Below are positions 1-7,171 of a stretch of 8,232 nt of DNA, in pieces. Position 1 is the stretch's first letter. Each line of letters starts with the position of its first letter. A program made the position numbers and the translations under genes. Source of the DNA: Bacteriovoracaceae bacterium UBA4097 (GTDB taxonomy: Bacteria > Bdellovibrionota > Bacteriovoracia > Bacteriovoracales > Bacteriovoracaceae); NCBI GenBank assembly GCA_002381765.1, contig DFXX01000038.1, positions 1 to 8,232 of the forward strand. Reading direction: 5' to 3'. Below the pieces are notes generated by a model that saw only the letters and a program-made list of their open reading frames with translations, did no database searches and was not told where the DNA came from.

Positions 1-60
1 GGATTGTTTTCTACTAAAAGCGTTAAATTCAGACGGGCCTCCGGTATATTCTTATTTTAG
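1..60 (+). CDS. possible C-terminal tail of an upstream gene (partial)
   Basis: Frame 1 is open from the window edge to a TAG at 58-60 and encodes 19 residues, ending in a basic stretch (KFRR) followed by the hydrophobic ASGIFLF. The pattern loosely resembles the last membrane helix of LysE/RhtB-type exporters, which usually reads like 'R..SG..LI.IG'. After the TAG the same frame continues with IGKAFYSIK up to a TGA, so the tail may be cut short relative to such a family. The fragment is far too short to identify, and frame 2 is also open to base 84. This is a tentative call based only on reading frame and residue pattern. Confidence 0.25.
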   Translation, partial: GLFSTKSVKFRRASGIFLF

Positions 61-73
61 ATCGGGAAGGCTT

Positions 74-102
74 TTTACTCAATAAAGATAAGATGTTATC
101 AT
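74..102 (+). promoter_or_regulatory. predicted sigma-70 promoter of the mut operon
   Basis: A -35-like TTTACT (74-79, 4 of 6 consensus) is separated by exactly 17 bases from a -10-like TATCAT (97-102, 5 of 6). The -10 is preceded by TGT at 94-96, which makes it an extended -10. Transcription would start near 109 and leave a leader of about 20 bases before the mutA GTG, just enough for the ribosome binding site. No other pair of boxes in the first 129 bases is as good. The call rests on consensus matching only. Confidence 0.45.
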
Positions 103-117
103 TGAGGTAATTTTTTC

Positions 118-122
118 GGAGA
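118..122 (+). promoter_or_regulatory. ribosome binding site of mutA
   Basis: GGAGA lies 7-8 bases before the GTG at 130. This is good Shine-Dalgarno spacing and it supports a GTG start, because no ATG is available nearby in this frame. Confidence 0.7.
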
Positions 123-129
123 TTAATTT

Positions 130-1683
130 GTGAGTATTTTATCGACCCTTTCTGCACAGGAATTTAATAACCAACTAGAACAGTGGGAAGAGCAATTAAA
201 GCTTGAACTCAAGTTGCCGGAAGTGGGAAACAAGGCACTCAAGAAAACTCGCGAAGGCGAGTGGCCTACTCTTTCACTTACCGGAAAGGCCCAGCATCTC
301 CCCGTTAAGGAAGACTGGAAAAAAGCTTCCCAGAGTTATGTTCGTATAAATCCACTCAAGATTGAGCAGCAGCTACAGGAAGATTTAGCGGCCGGAGTAA
401 GAAACTTTTTCTTTGAGAAAGATTTTTTGCAGGCTGAGCAGTGGCAACAGATTGCGACTGTTTTTGCAAAGTTTAGTCATCCTCAGGAATTGGTCATCAT
501 CTTATTGGGATTTAAAGAAGTCAATTTTACTTCTACCCATTTCAAAATCATCGATGAAAACCGTGTGGCCATCGGTCGCACTGCTCATGATCACGGTGGA
601 AATATCATTCAGGAACTAGGTCTCATGGCCTTTTGCCTTATTCAGAAAATAAAAAATCCGAATTATGATTTTCATCTTGGCGTCTTTAGCGACTCACAAT
701 TTTTTAGAAATATCGCCAAGATCAGAGCGGCTAAGCTACTGGGATATAAAATTCTTCAGGAAGCAGGTATTAAAAAAGAACTCTCGTTGATTGCTCTGAC
801 TTCTTTTAGAGAATGGACCCTCTATGAGCGCTATTCCAATATGCTAAGAAATGACGTTTCCGTCGCCTCAAGCTTTATCGCTGGCGGTGATCATGTTCAG
901 TCCGCTGGCTATCAGAGCGTGTTTGAACTTGAAGGTCTCATTGAAGAGAATGATCATAGTGAACGCTCCCTTCGCATGGCCCGAAATACCTCGCATATCC
1001 TGGCCCTTGAAAGCATGTTAGGTGTTGTTCAGGATGCGGCTTTTGGCTCTTATCACTTGGAAACACTCACTAATTATTACGCCGAAGAAGCATGGAAGTT
1101 TATGCAAACTCTTCTTCCGCTTTCTCCTGTTGCTGCCTATGTTAAAGAAGTTGCATTAAAGACCCAGGAGTTAAGACTCCTGGAAGTTAAAACTCGAAAG
1201 CATGTGCTTGCAGGCATGAATGATTTTCCTGATGTGAAGGAGAATTTAAATTTAAAAGAAAATCCAACTTACCGCTTTTTCCGGATTGCTCATTCATTTG
1301 AAGCTTTAAGGCTCAAGATGGAGAAGGTTAAACGGCCAGAAGTCTATGTGGCCTTGTTTGGAGATTATGCTGCTCTTAATGGACGTCTGAATTTTGTGAA
1401 GAACTATTTTGAGTTACTTGGTATCAAGGTGCGGGATCCTGAGCATTCTCAGAATGATCGAGAAGCTTTTAAAAAGGATTTAAGCTCGAGAAATGAAGAG
1501 ATCATTGTCCTGTGTGCTAGTGATAAGGATTATCCTGAGCTTCTCGATTATGTAAAAGATGTGAAACAAGAAGTGAAATTTATGGCTGGTAAGTTTGAGA
1601 TTAATGGTTTTAAGAATTTATTTGCAGGCCAGAATATTTATCAAGTTCTGAAAGAGATTGCTAATCGTTGGGGGAGTAAATGA
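130..1683 (+). CDS. mutA: methylmalonyl-CoA mutase small (beta) subunit
   Basis: This is the non-catalytic partner of the heterodimeric adenosylcobalamin-dependent methylmalonyl-CoA mutase, a cytoplasmic enzyme that interconverts (R)-methylmalonyl-CoA and succinyl-CoA. The TIM-barrel mutase region covers roughly residues 60-330 and includes the family-typical RMARNTSHILALES (282-295) and GSYHLETLTNYYAEEAW (306-322). The C-terminal third (about 403-514) has the Rossmann-like fold of the cobalamin domain (VYVALFG, VLCASDKDYPELLDY, AGQNIYQVL). It lacks the DxHxxG cobalamin-ligand motif, as expected for small subunits. At 517 residues it is shorter than the roughly 600-640 usual for MutA. The GTG start is backed by a good Shine-Dalgarno. 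Its TGA overlaps the mutB ATG (ATGA), so the two subunits are probably made in balanced amounts. The family call is firm from the mutB neighbour and C-terminal similarity. Confidence 0.93.
   Translation: MSILSTLSAQEFNNQLEQWEEQLKLELKLPEVGNKALKKTREGEWPTLSLTGKAQHLPVKEDWKKASQSYVRINPLKIEQQLQEDLAAGVRNFFFEKDFLQAEQWQQIATVFAKFSHPQELVIILLGFKEVNFTSTHFKIIDENRVAIGRTAHDHGGNIIQELGLMAFCLIQKIKNPNYDFHLGVFSDSQFFRNIAKIRAAKLLGYKILQEAGIKKELSLIALTSFREWTLYERYSNMLRNDVSVASSFIAGGDHVQSAGYQSVFELEGLIEENDHSERSLRMARNTSHILALESMLGVVQDAAFGSYHLETLTNYYAEEAWKFMQTLLPLSPVAAYVKEVALKTQELRLLEVKTRKHVLAGMNDFPDVKENLNLKENPTYRFFRIAHSFEALRLKMEKVKRPEVYVALFGDYAALNGRLNFVKNYFELLGIKVRDPEHSQNDREAFKKDLSSRNEEIIVLCASDKDYPELLDYVKDVKQEVKFMAGKFEINGFKNLFAGQNIYQVLKEIANRWGSK
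1671..1676 (+). promoter_or_regulatory. ribosome binding site of mutB inside the mutA end
   Basis: GGGGAG within the last codons of mutA sits only 3 bases before the ATG at 1680. The spacing is short, so initiation probably depends partly on ribosomes that terminate at the overlapping mutA TGA. Confidence 0.5.
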
Positions 1684-3815
1684 GTTTTCCAGATTTCTCT
1701 AAGATCAGTTGGTCTACCCCAGCTCTGAAGACACCAGAAGCCAAAAAAATAATGACCATGCCTGAGGGGATTGATCTTAAGAGCGTCTATAATAAAAGTG
1801 ATGTGAAGTTTGAAAACCTCACCCATACGCTTCCGGGAAAGTCACCTTTTCTTCGTGGTCCCTATGCCTCCATGTATACCCAAAGACCCTGGACCATCAG
1901 GCAGTATGCAGGATTCTCCACCGCTGAGGAATCCAATCGTTTTTACCGGGATAATCTTACCAAAGGTCAGAAGGGGCTCTCCATTGCCTTTGATCTGGCG
2001 ACCCATAGAGGCTATGACTCTGATCATCCTCGCGTAAAAGGCGATGTGGGCATGGCCGGCGTGGCGATCGATTCCATCCTCGATATGCGGATTCTCTTTA
2101 AAGATATTCCTTTGGATCAGATGTCTGTGTCCATGACCATGAATGGAGCAGTCCTTCCCATCCTCGCTCTTTTTATCGTTGCGGGGGAGGAGCAGGGAGT
2201 GGCGCCTGAGAAACTTACGGGAACCATTCAAAATGATATCTTAAAAGAATTCATGGTGAGAAACACCTATATCTATCCCCCAGCTCCTTCCATGAGACTG
2301 ATTGCAGATATTTTTAGCTATACCTCAAAGCATATGCCGAAGTTTAATTCTATTTCCATCTCGGGCTACCATATGCAGGAGGCCGGTGCAACGGCCGATC
2401 TTGAACTGGGGTATACCCTGGCCGATGGACTTGAGTATCTTCGTACTGGGGTTAAAGCTGGTCTGGATGTAGATCACTTTGCTCCAAGGCTCTCTTTCTT
2501 CTGGGCCATTGGCATGAATTACTTCATGGAAGTCGCAAAGATGCGGGCCGCGCGCCTTCTTTGGTCTAAGATTGTCTCTGACTTTAATCCCAAGAACGCT
2601 AAGTCTCTTGCTCTTAGAACCCACTCGCAAACTTCCGGATGGAGTCTAACTGCCCAGGATGTATTTAATAATGTTACCAGGACTTGTATCGAGGCCCTGG
2701 CCGCGACGCACGGACACACCCAGAGCCTTCACACTAATTCACTAGATGAGGCCCTGGCCCTGCCTAGTGAGTTCTCCGCCAGAATCGCCAGAAACACTCA
2801 GCTCTTTATTCAGACTGAAACCGATACCTGTGATGTGATTGATCCTTGGGGAGGAAGCTATTTTGTAGAATCCCTGACTCAGGAGCTGGCCGAAAAGGCC
2901 TGGGCCCATATAGAAGAAGTGGAATCCCTGGGTGGTATGAGTGCCGCTATTGCAAAGGGCATCCCTAAGATGCGAATCGAGGAAGCGGCTGCCAGAACTC
3001 AAGGAAGAATAGATTCAGGGGTGCAACCTATTGTGGGAGTTAACCTTTATACACGGGAAAAAGATGATGTTCCCAATATTCTTCAGGTCGAGAACTCCAC
3101 CGTTCGTGAAGCCCAGATCGCTCGGTTAAAAAAACTTAAGGCCGAACGAGATAATAAGCTAGTGGAAGAAAGACTAAGCGCCATGACTAAGGCGGCTCAA
3201 GAGGGAAGTGGAAATCTGCTGGCTCTTGCAGTAGATGCCGCCCGAGCTCATGCCACGGTGGGAGAGATGAGTCTTGCCCTAGAGAAAGTCTTCGGTCGAC
3301 ATAAGGCCGAGATTCACACCATTCAAGGGGTCTACATTAAGGAAGTTAAACAAGGAAAATACAACGTGAAAGATCTCGAAGAGCTTATGCATAAGTTTCA
3401 GAAGGTCGAAGGAAGAAGACCCCGAATCCTTATCGCAAAGATGGGTCAGGATGGGCACGATCGCGGTCAGAAAGTTATTTCTACTGCCTTTGCTGATCTG
3501 GGTTTTGATGTGGATGTAGGGCCTTTGTTTCAGACTCCGGAAGAGACTGCTAAGCAAGCTGCAGAGAATGATGTCCATGTTATTGGTGTCTCGTCATTAG
3601 CTGCTGGCCACTTAACTCTTGTGCCTGAATTAAAAAATGAACTTAAAAAACTAGGACGAGAAGACATCCTGGTAACCATTGGTGGAGTCATTCCTCCTCA
3701 GGATTATGATAAGCTCTATAAAATGGGGGTTGCTGGAATTTTTGGTCCAGGAACTGTCATCTCTGAAGCGGCTAAGAATCTTATGGAAAAGCTAAACACT
3801 TCCATTGGTGCATAA
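1680..3815 (+). CDS. mutB: methylmalonyl-CoA mutase large (alpha) catalytic subunit
   Basis: This is the catalytic subunit that binds both adenosylcobalamin and the CoA substrate for the radical rearrangement of methylmalonyl-CoA to succinyl-CoA. At 711 residues it matches the usual length. The N-terminal TIM barrel carries RPWTIRQYAGFSTA (69-82) with Tyr76, Arg194 in FMVRNTYIYPP, and His231 in SGYHMQEAG. By alignment from memory these match Tyr89, Arg207 and His244 of the Propionibacterium enzyme. The C-terminal cobalamin domain (about 580-705) has GQDGHDRG with Lys587, Asp591, His593 (lower axial ligand) and Gly596, followed by VSSLAAGHLTLVPEL and GGVIPPQDY. All known key residues are present, so it should be active. 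It overlaps mutA by 4 bases and its TAA (3813-3815) directly abuts the meaB ATG. Identification is essentially certain. A stand-alone ethylmalonyl- or isobutyryl-CoA mutase is unlikely given the MutA partner and the near-identical active-site motifs. Confidence 0.98.
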   Translation: MSFPDFSKISWSTPALKTPEAKKIMTMPEGIDLKSVYNKSDVKFENLTHTLPGKSPFLRGPYASMYTQRPWTIRQYAGFSTAEESNRFYRDNLTKGQKGLSIAFDLATHRGYDSDHPRVKGDVGMAGVAIDSILDMRILFKDIPLDQMSVSMTMNGAVLPILALFIVAGEEQGVAPEKLTGTIQNDILKEFMVRNTYIYPPAPSMRLIADIFSYTSKHMPKFNSISISGYHMQEAGATADLELGYTLADGLEYLRTGVKAGLDVDHFAPRLSFFWAIGMNYFMEVAKMRAARLLWSKIVSDFNPKNAKSLALRTHSQTSGWSLTAQDVFNNVTRTCIEALAATHGHTQSLHTNSLDEALALPSEFSARIARNTQLFIQTETDTCDVIDPWGGSYFVESLTQELAEKAWAHIEEVESLGGMSAAIAKGIPKMRIEEAAARTQGRIDSGVQPIVGVNLYTREKDDVPNILQVENSTVREAQIARLKKLKAERDNKLVEERLSAMTKAAQEGSGNLLALAVDAARAHATVGEMSLALEKVFGRHKAEIHTIQGVYIKEVKQGKYNVKDLEELMHKFQKVEGRRPRILIAKMGQDGHDRGQKVISTAFADLGFDVDVGPLFQTPEETAKQAAENDVHVIGVSSLAAGHLTLVPELKNELKKLGREDILVTIGGVIPPQDYDKLYKMGVAGIFGPGTVISEAAKNLMEKLNTSIGA

Positions 3816-4802
3816 ATGAGAACAACTCTCACCTTGAATGATTATCTGGATGGTTTTAAAAATAAGAATAGAACCATTCTTGCCCGGGCAATAACTCTGG
3901 TGGAGAGTCAAAATCCTGAGCATCATAAGCTTGCTCAACAGCTTCTTCAAAAGCTTCTACCACAGACCGGAAAATCGCGAAGGATCGGTATCTCGGGAAC
4001 GCCCGGGGTTGGTAAAAGTACTTTCATAGAAGCCTTTGGAAAAATGCTCACCGATCAAAAGAAAACAGTGGCAGTCCTCGCTGTCGATCCTACCTCACAA
4101 GTCAGTGGTGGAAGTATCCTGGGAGATAAGACCCGGATGAATGAGCTTGCTATCGATCCCCAGGCCTTTATCAGGCCTAGTCCCAGTGGTGAAACCCTGG
4201 GTGGAGTTGCTAGAAGAACCCGAGAGTCACTTCTGCTTTGTGAAGCCTTCGGTTTTGATTATGTCCTGGTTGAAACTGTAGGAGTGGGGCAAAGTGAAAC
4301 GACCGTGGCCCAGATGGTCGATGTCTTCATGATGCTTTTGCAACCAGGAGCAGGGGATGATCTTCAGGGAATTAAACGTGGAATTTTAGAACTTGTGGAT
4401 ATGGTGGTCGTCACTAAGGATGATGGGGATCACAAAGCAATCATTCAAAAAGCTAAGCATGATTACGAAAAGGCCCTGCAAATTTTGCGACACGAGGGCC
4501 GGATTCCGCCGGTGCTTTCTTGCTCCTCCATAACCAAAGCGGGTCTTCCTGAGGTGAAGAAAACTTTAGATGATTTTTTCTCATCCGAGAGTGAGAATAT
4601 TAAAAAGAAGAGAAATGAACAGGGACTTGATTGGATGTGGCAGCTAGTAAGAGAAGGGTTATATGATTTGTTTCAGGGCTCCCTTTCTCCAGAAATGATA
4701 ACCAACAGTGAAAGATCGGTTCTTGATCAGAAACAAACTGCTCCACAAGCAGCTCTTTACTTATTGGAGCAGTTTCAAAAGCATTCAAAGAAACAACCAT
4801 GA
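3816..4802 (+). CDS. meaB: methylmalonyl-CoA mutase-associated G-protein chaperone (MeaB/ArgK family)
   Basis: This is a SIMIBI-class GTPase that binds the mutase, gates correct adenosylcobalamin loading and protects the enzyme from radical inactivation. It was formerly labelled an LAO/AO transport ATPase. The 328 residues match the family. It has a Walker A GTPGVGKS (61-68), the DPTSQVSGGSILGDKTRM region (91-108), GVARRTRE (130-137), the ETVGVGQSE switch II region (153-161), and the family-specific QPGAGDDLQGIKRG stretch (176-189) corresponding to MeaB switch III. The G4 base-recognition motif is TKDD (200-203) where I expect NKxD for MeaB. Thr occurs at this position in the related SRP GTPases, so GTP binding is probably kept. 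The C-terminal helices (260-325) fit the dimerisation arm. The start directly follows the mutB stop with only a weak GGTG upstream, suggesting coupled translation. Its TGA overlaps the next gene's ATG. Confidence 0.96.
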   Translation: MRTTLTLNDYLDGFKNKNRTILARAITLVESQNPEHHKLAQQLLQKLLPQTGKSRRIGISGTPGVGKSTFIEAFGKMLTDQKKTVAVLAVDPTSQVSGGSILGDKTRMNELAIDPQAFIRPSPSGETLGGVARRTRESLLLCEAFGFDYVLVETVGVGQSETTVAQMVDVFMMLLQPGAGDDLQGIKRGILELVDMVVVTKDDGDHKAIIQKAKHDYEKALQILRHEGRIPPVLSCSSITKAGLPEVKKTLDDFFSSESENIKKKRNEQGLDWMWQLVREGLYDLFQGSLSPEMITNSERSVLDQKQTAPQAALYLLEQFQKHSKKQP

Positions 4803-5521
4803 CTGAATTTTTTTGTTATTCTCTGGGTTTTCTTTCGGCCACTCTAATCACAGTTCTCGTTTATCTAAAGAGGCAAGCTAGAAATAACGACACCCTTGAA
4901 TCTCATGAAGCAAAGGAAAGTCTGTCTCTGGCCTTAAGTGCTACGGGTATGGGAACCTTTGTCTGGGACATCCCTTCGGATAAGCATATATGGTCCGAGC
5001 AAACCAAACACCTCTATGGCATAAACCCCTCCCATGATTTTAGCTTTGATACCATTTTAAATTTAATTCATCCCGATGATAGGGAGCAGGTGGGTATCAT
5101 TACTCAAAAAGCCTTAAGGGCAGGGATTGATTACACCGTTGAGTACCGCGTTCGGCAGACGGATAAATCTTACCGATGGATATCGGTGAGAGCTCGCCCC
5201 TTTTTGGATAAGGGGGGAGAACCCAGAAAACTCGTGGGAGTCTGTTATGACATTACCGATGTGAAGTCCACGGAATTAAAACTTAAGCGCGCTCTGGCCG
5301 CTCGAGATGAATTTTTAAGACTTGCCTCTCATGAACTGAAGACTCCTTTAAGTGCTTTAAAGCTTCAGTTTCAAATGACAAAGAGAAGTATGGAAAAAGG
5401 GGATGTGAGCGCTACCTCACCTGAAAAGGTGGATAGACTAGTGGACTCCACCAATATGCAGGTTGATCGACTCATCCATACGGTTGAGAAGATTCTTCAT
5501 GAAATCAAGGTAGAGAACTAG
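4799..5521 (+). CDS. membrane-anchored PAS-HisKA protein lacking a kinase catalytic domain
   Basis: This is a 240-residue sensor-type protein of unknown partner. One predicted transmembrane helix lies at about residues 5-23, followed by KRQAR, which places the rest in the cytoplasm. A PAS_3-type domain spans about 43-155 (ATGMGTFVWDI, IHPDDREQV, and a PAC-like segment from YRVRQTDKSYRW to VCYDITDVK). A linker helix leads to a HisKA/DHp region at about 168-236 with an H-box FLRLASHELKTPLSAL, in which His178 is the predicted phosphoacceptor followed by Glu179 and the Thr182-Pro183 pair. The protein ends right after the second DHp helix. There are no N, G1, F or G2 boxes, so it cannot bind ATP in the usual way. 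It overlaps meaB by ATGA and is probably co-translated with the mutase operon. It could be phosphorylated in trans, act as a phosphotransfer or dimerisation decoy, or be the stable remnant of a truncated kinase. No frameshift is evident, because the following DNA is occupied by the opposite-strand gene. Confidence 0.85.
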   Translation: MTEFFCYSLGFLSATLITVLVYLKRQARNNDTLESHEAKESLSLALSATGMGTFVWDIPSDKHIWSEQTKHLYGINPSHDFSFDTILNLIHPDDREQVGIITQKALRAGIDYTVEYRVRQTDKSYRWISVRARPFLDKGGEPRKLVGVCYDITDVKSTELKLKRALAARDEFLRLASHELKTPLSALKLQFQMTKRSMEKGDVSATSPEKVDRLVDSTNMQVDRLIHTVEKILHEIKVEN

Positions 5522-7143
5522 CCTCTCATGGTCCATAAAAGCTGAGAGAGAAATGGTCTTCTTGTTTCCCCTGTGGCCACCATCAAGAGTTTCGTAATCT
5601 TTAAGTTTTCAGGATCGGTAAAAAGCAGAATAAGCAGCTCTTGAATATAATTGGTATTCAAGGTGATATAATTATCAGTTCCCACTCCCAACTTAAGCCC
5701 CTTCTTTTCCCACCAGGAAAAAGGGTGGTCTTTATAGTCCTCAAAACTTGTGGTTAGTTTATTATTGGAAGAAGGTAGTGCAATGAGGCCCACTTTCTTG
5801 TTAATCATTCGGTTGAGCACATCATGCTGGTAGTGCTCAACTTCTCTGGCAGTATGGAATTTAATTTTTACAAATTCTCGTCGCTCGCTTTCAGTTAAAA
5901 GCTCTCCCTTAAATAACTTCTCCCGAACATACCCGTATTCTCTCCAGTCCATGTCCATAAGTTCTTTATAATCTGATGAACCTTCCTTAACACTTTCGCC
6001 CCGCTCATTATCGATCACTAAGCGGCGATAAAGAGAGTGGAAGTAGAAATTGGGATTGATTCCCAATGAGAGACCATGCTCCAGTGTATCGATATGCCAG
6101 ATATTAAGAGCATTATCCACCGCCTGCACACCTTTCTTTAAAGTATGCCAGGTTTCTCCATGGTGGGAGCGAATGGCAAAACCCTTGAAGTGAAGCTTTC
6201 TAAATCCCTGCTGCATTTCTGCGAAGTGCCCTTTTCGATAGAGATCTCTCTCGCTTCCCACTGTATCCACTTCACATAAGTGGGGAATGAGAAAGGGATA
6301 GTTCTCCAGCATTTCGAGAATAGCATCCACTTGATGAATAAAGTGCTCTCGCTTATTGGTGAATTTAGCAGCATCGTAGAAGTTTGCTTCTTTTCTAAAG
6401 CAAGGGGAGAGAACAAAATCAAAGGACGGTACCTGCGCCTTAAACTGCATAAAGCCGTCATATAGACCCAGGACCACATCTTCTTCTTTGAGATTTTCTA
6501 GACCAGGAATCTGTTCATCGGCACTTTGATTAGCTCGTGAGAGAGTGAACTTTAGCCGCACTTTCCCCACATTATACTTACTGTAGAGCTCTCGGGCCAT
6601 ATGATAGGCGGCCTCACGGTGCATATCTTTAGTGGTGAGAATGAGTTTCGGTAGAAGAAGAATCTTTAAGTAGCGATCGAAGAATTCATCGTCTTTAAGA
6701 CGGATAAGATTATCCACATCTTCCACGGTTTCTATCTTCTCAGCAGTGCCTTCTCCGTAAACCTTATTGATTATATCAAAGTAAACCTGCTTCTTATCTC
6801 CCTTGAGAAGAGGCATAAGATAGGGATGAATAAATTCAGCCGACAGTGAGCCAGTTAGATGAATATGTTCTTCGATATAGGGCTGAGGGAAGTTTAAAAA
6901 GAAGTTAAACAGCGCCTCAGATACGGGGTGAGCAAGCAGAGTCTTAATTCCTACTTCGTCACTTTGAAAGCCAAAGATGAGACGCCTGAATTCTAGTAGG
7001 GACTTCTTCACCATGGGGTTATCATCCTTGGCCTCACCCATCACTGCGAGCTCCAGGGTGTCGGCAAGAGAGATCCCATTGGTTTCAGAGATTATTTTTG
7101 TTAGATGATCCGTGAGGAGATCGATTTTAGCGTTCTTAGACAT
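5518..7143 (-). CDS. adenosine deaminase superfamily protein, substrate uncertain
   Basis: This is a predicted metal-dependent purine (deoxy)nucleoside or nucleotide deaminase of the ADA/AMP deaminase amidohydrolase family, probably cytoplasmic since no signal peptide is seen. Motifs in order are EEHIHLTGSL with metal ligands His93 and His95; RSHHGE with His327 (metal) and catalytic Glu330; LEHG with His356; LPSSNNKL (456-463) followed by the HPF pair; and GTDN with Asp490 (metal). Canonical ADA has TDD here, and the second Asp contacts the purine N7. In this protein it is Asn491. About 100 residues separate His356 from the LPSSN motif, against roughly 25 in mouse ADA, so there is an insertion of about 75 residues (around 370-440). 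A roughly 90-residue N-terminal extension also makes it, at 541 residues, much longer than the usual 330-360. The start has an AAGGTG Shine-Dalgarno. It follows the upstream DsbA-fold gene by 28 bases and probably shares its transcript. The superfamily is secure; the substrate is not. Confidence 0.85.
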   Translation of the reverse strand: MSKNAKIDLLTDHLTKIISETNGISLADTLELAVMGEAKDDNPMVKKSLLEFRRLIFGFQSDEVGIKTLLAHPVSEALFNFFLNFPQPYIEEHIHLTGSLSAEFIHPYLMPLLKGDKKQVYFDIINKVYGEGTAEKIETVEDVDNLIRLKDDEFFDRYLKILLLPKLILTTKDMHREAAYHMARELYSKYNVGKVRLKFTLSRANQSADEQIPGLENLKEEDVVLGLYDGFMQFKAQVPSFDFVLSPCFRKEANFYDAAKFTNKREHFIHQVDAILEMLENYPFLIPHLCEVDTVGSERDLYRKGHFAEMQQGFRKLHFKGFAIRSHHGETWHTLKKGVQAVDNALNIWHIDTLEHGLSLGINPNFYFHSLYRRLVIDNERGESVKEGSSDYKELMDMDWREYGYVREKLFKGELLTESERREFVKIKFHTAREVEHYQHDVLNRMINKKVGLIALPSSNNKLTTSFEDYKDHPFSWWEKKGLKLGVGTDNYITLNTNYIQELLILLFTDPENLKITKLLMVATGETRRPFLSQLLWTMRG

Positions 7144-7147
7144 AGGG

Positions 7148-7153
7148 CACCTT
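7148..7153 (-). promoter_or_regulatory. ribosome binding site of the deaminase-family gene
   Basis: Read on the minus strand, AAGGTG sits 4 bases before the ATG at 7143-7141 (7 bases counting from AAGG). It lies in the 28-base gap after the upstream gene's TAA and supports the chosen start. Confidence 0.6.
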
Positions 7154-7171
7154 TTAGGGCTTATCGGAAAA

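Noticed and set aside
1842..2231. 129-residue open frame on the minus strand inside mutB
   Set aside because: It lies entirely opposite highly conserved mutB catalytic sequence, its protein is low-complexity in pattern with no recognisable motif, and it has no own ribosome binding context. It is a frame shadow.
5523..5548. Hairpin (CTCTCA with TGAGAG) just past the convergent stops as a terminator
   Set aside because: The stem is only 6 pairs with a loop of about 14 bases, lies within coding sequence of the deaminase-family gene, and has no T tract on either strand.
5400..5700. Frameshifted kinase ATPase domain downstream of the PAS-HisKA gene
   Set aside because: The plus strand past 5521 encodes no N, G1 or G2 box in any frame, because that DNA carries the conserved C-terminus of the opposite-strand gene. 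The domain is absent, not frameshifted.
6138..6479. 113-residue open frame on the minus strand in another frame of the deaminase-family gene
   Set aside because: It overlaps the stretch encoding the conserved RSHHGE region of the real gene and shows no family features.
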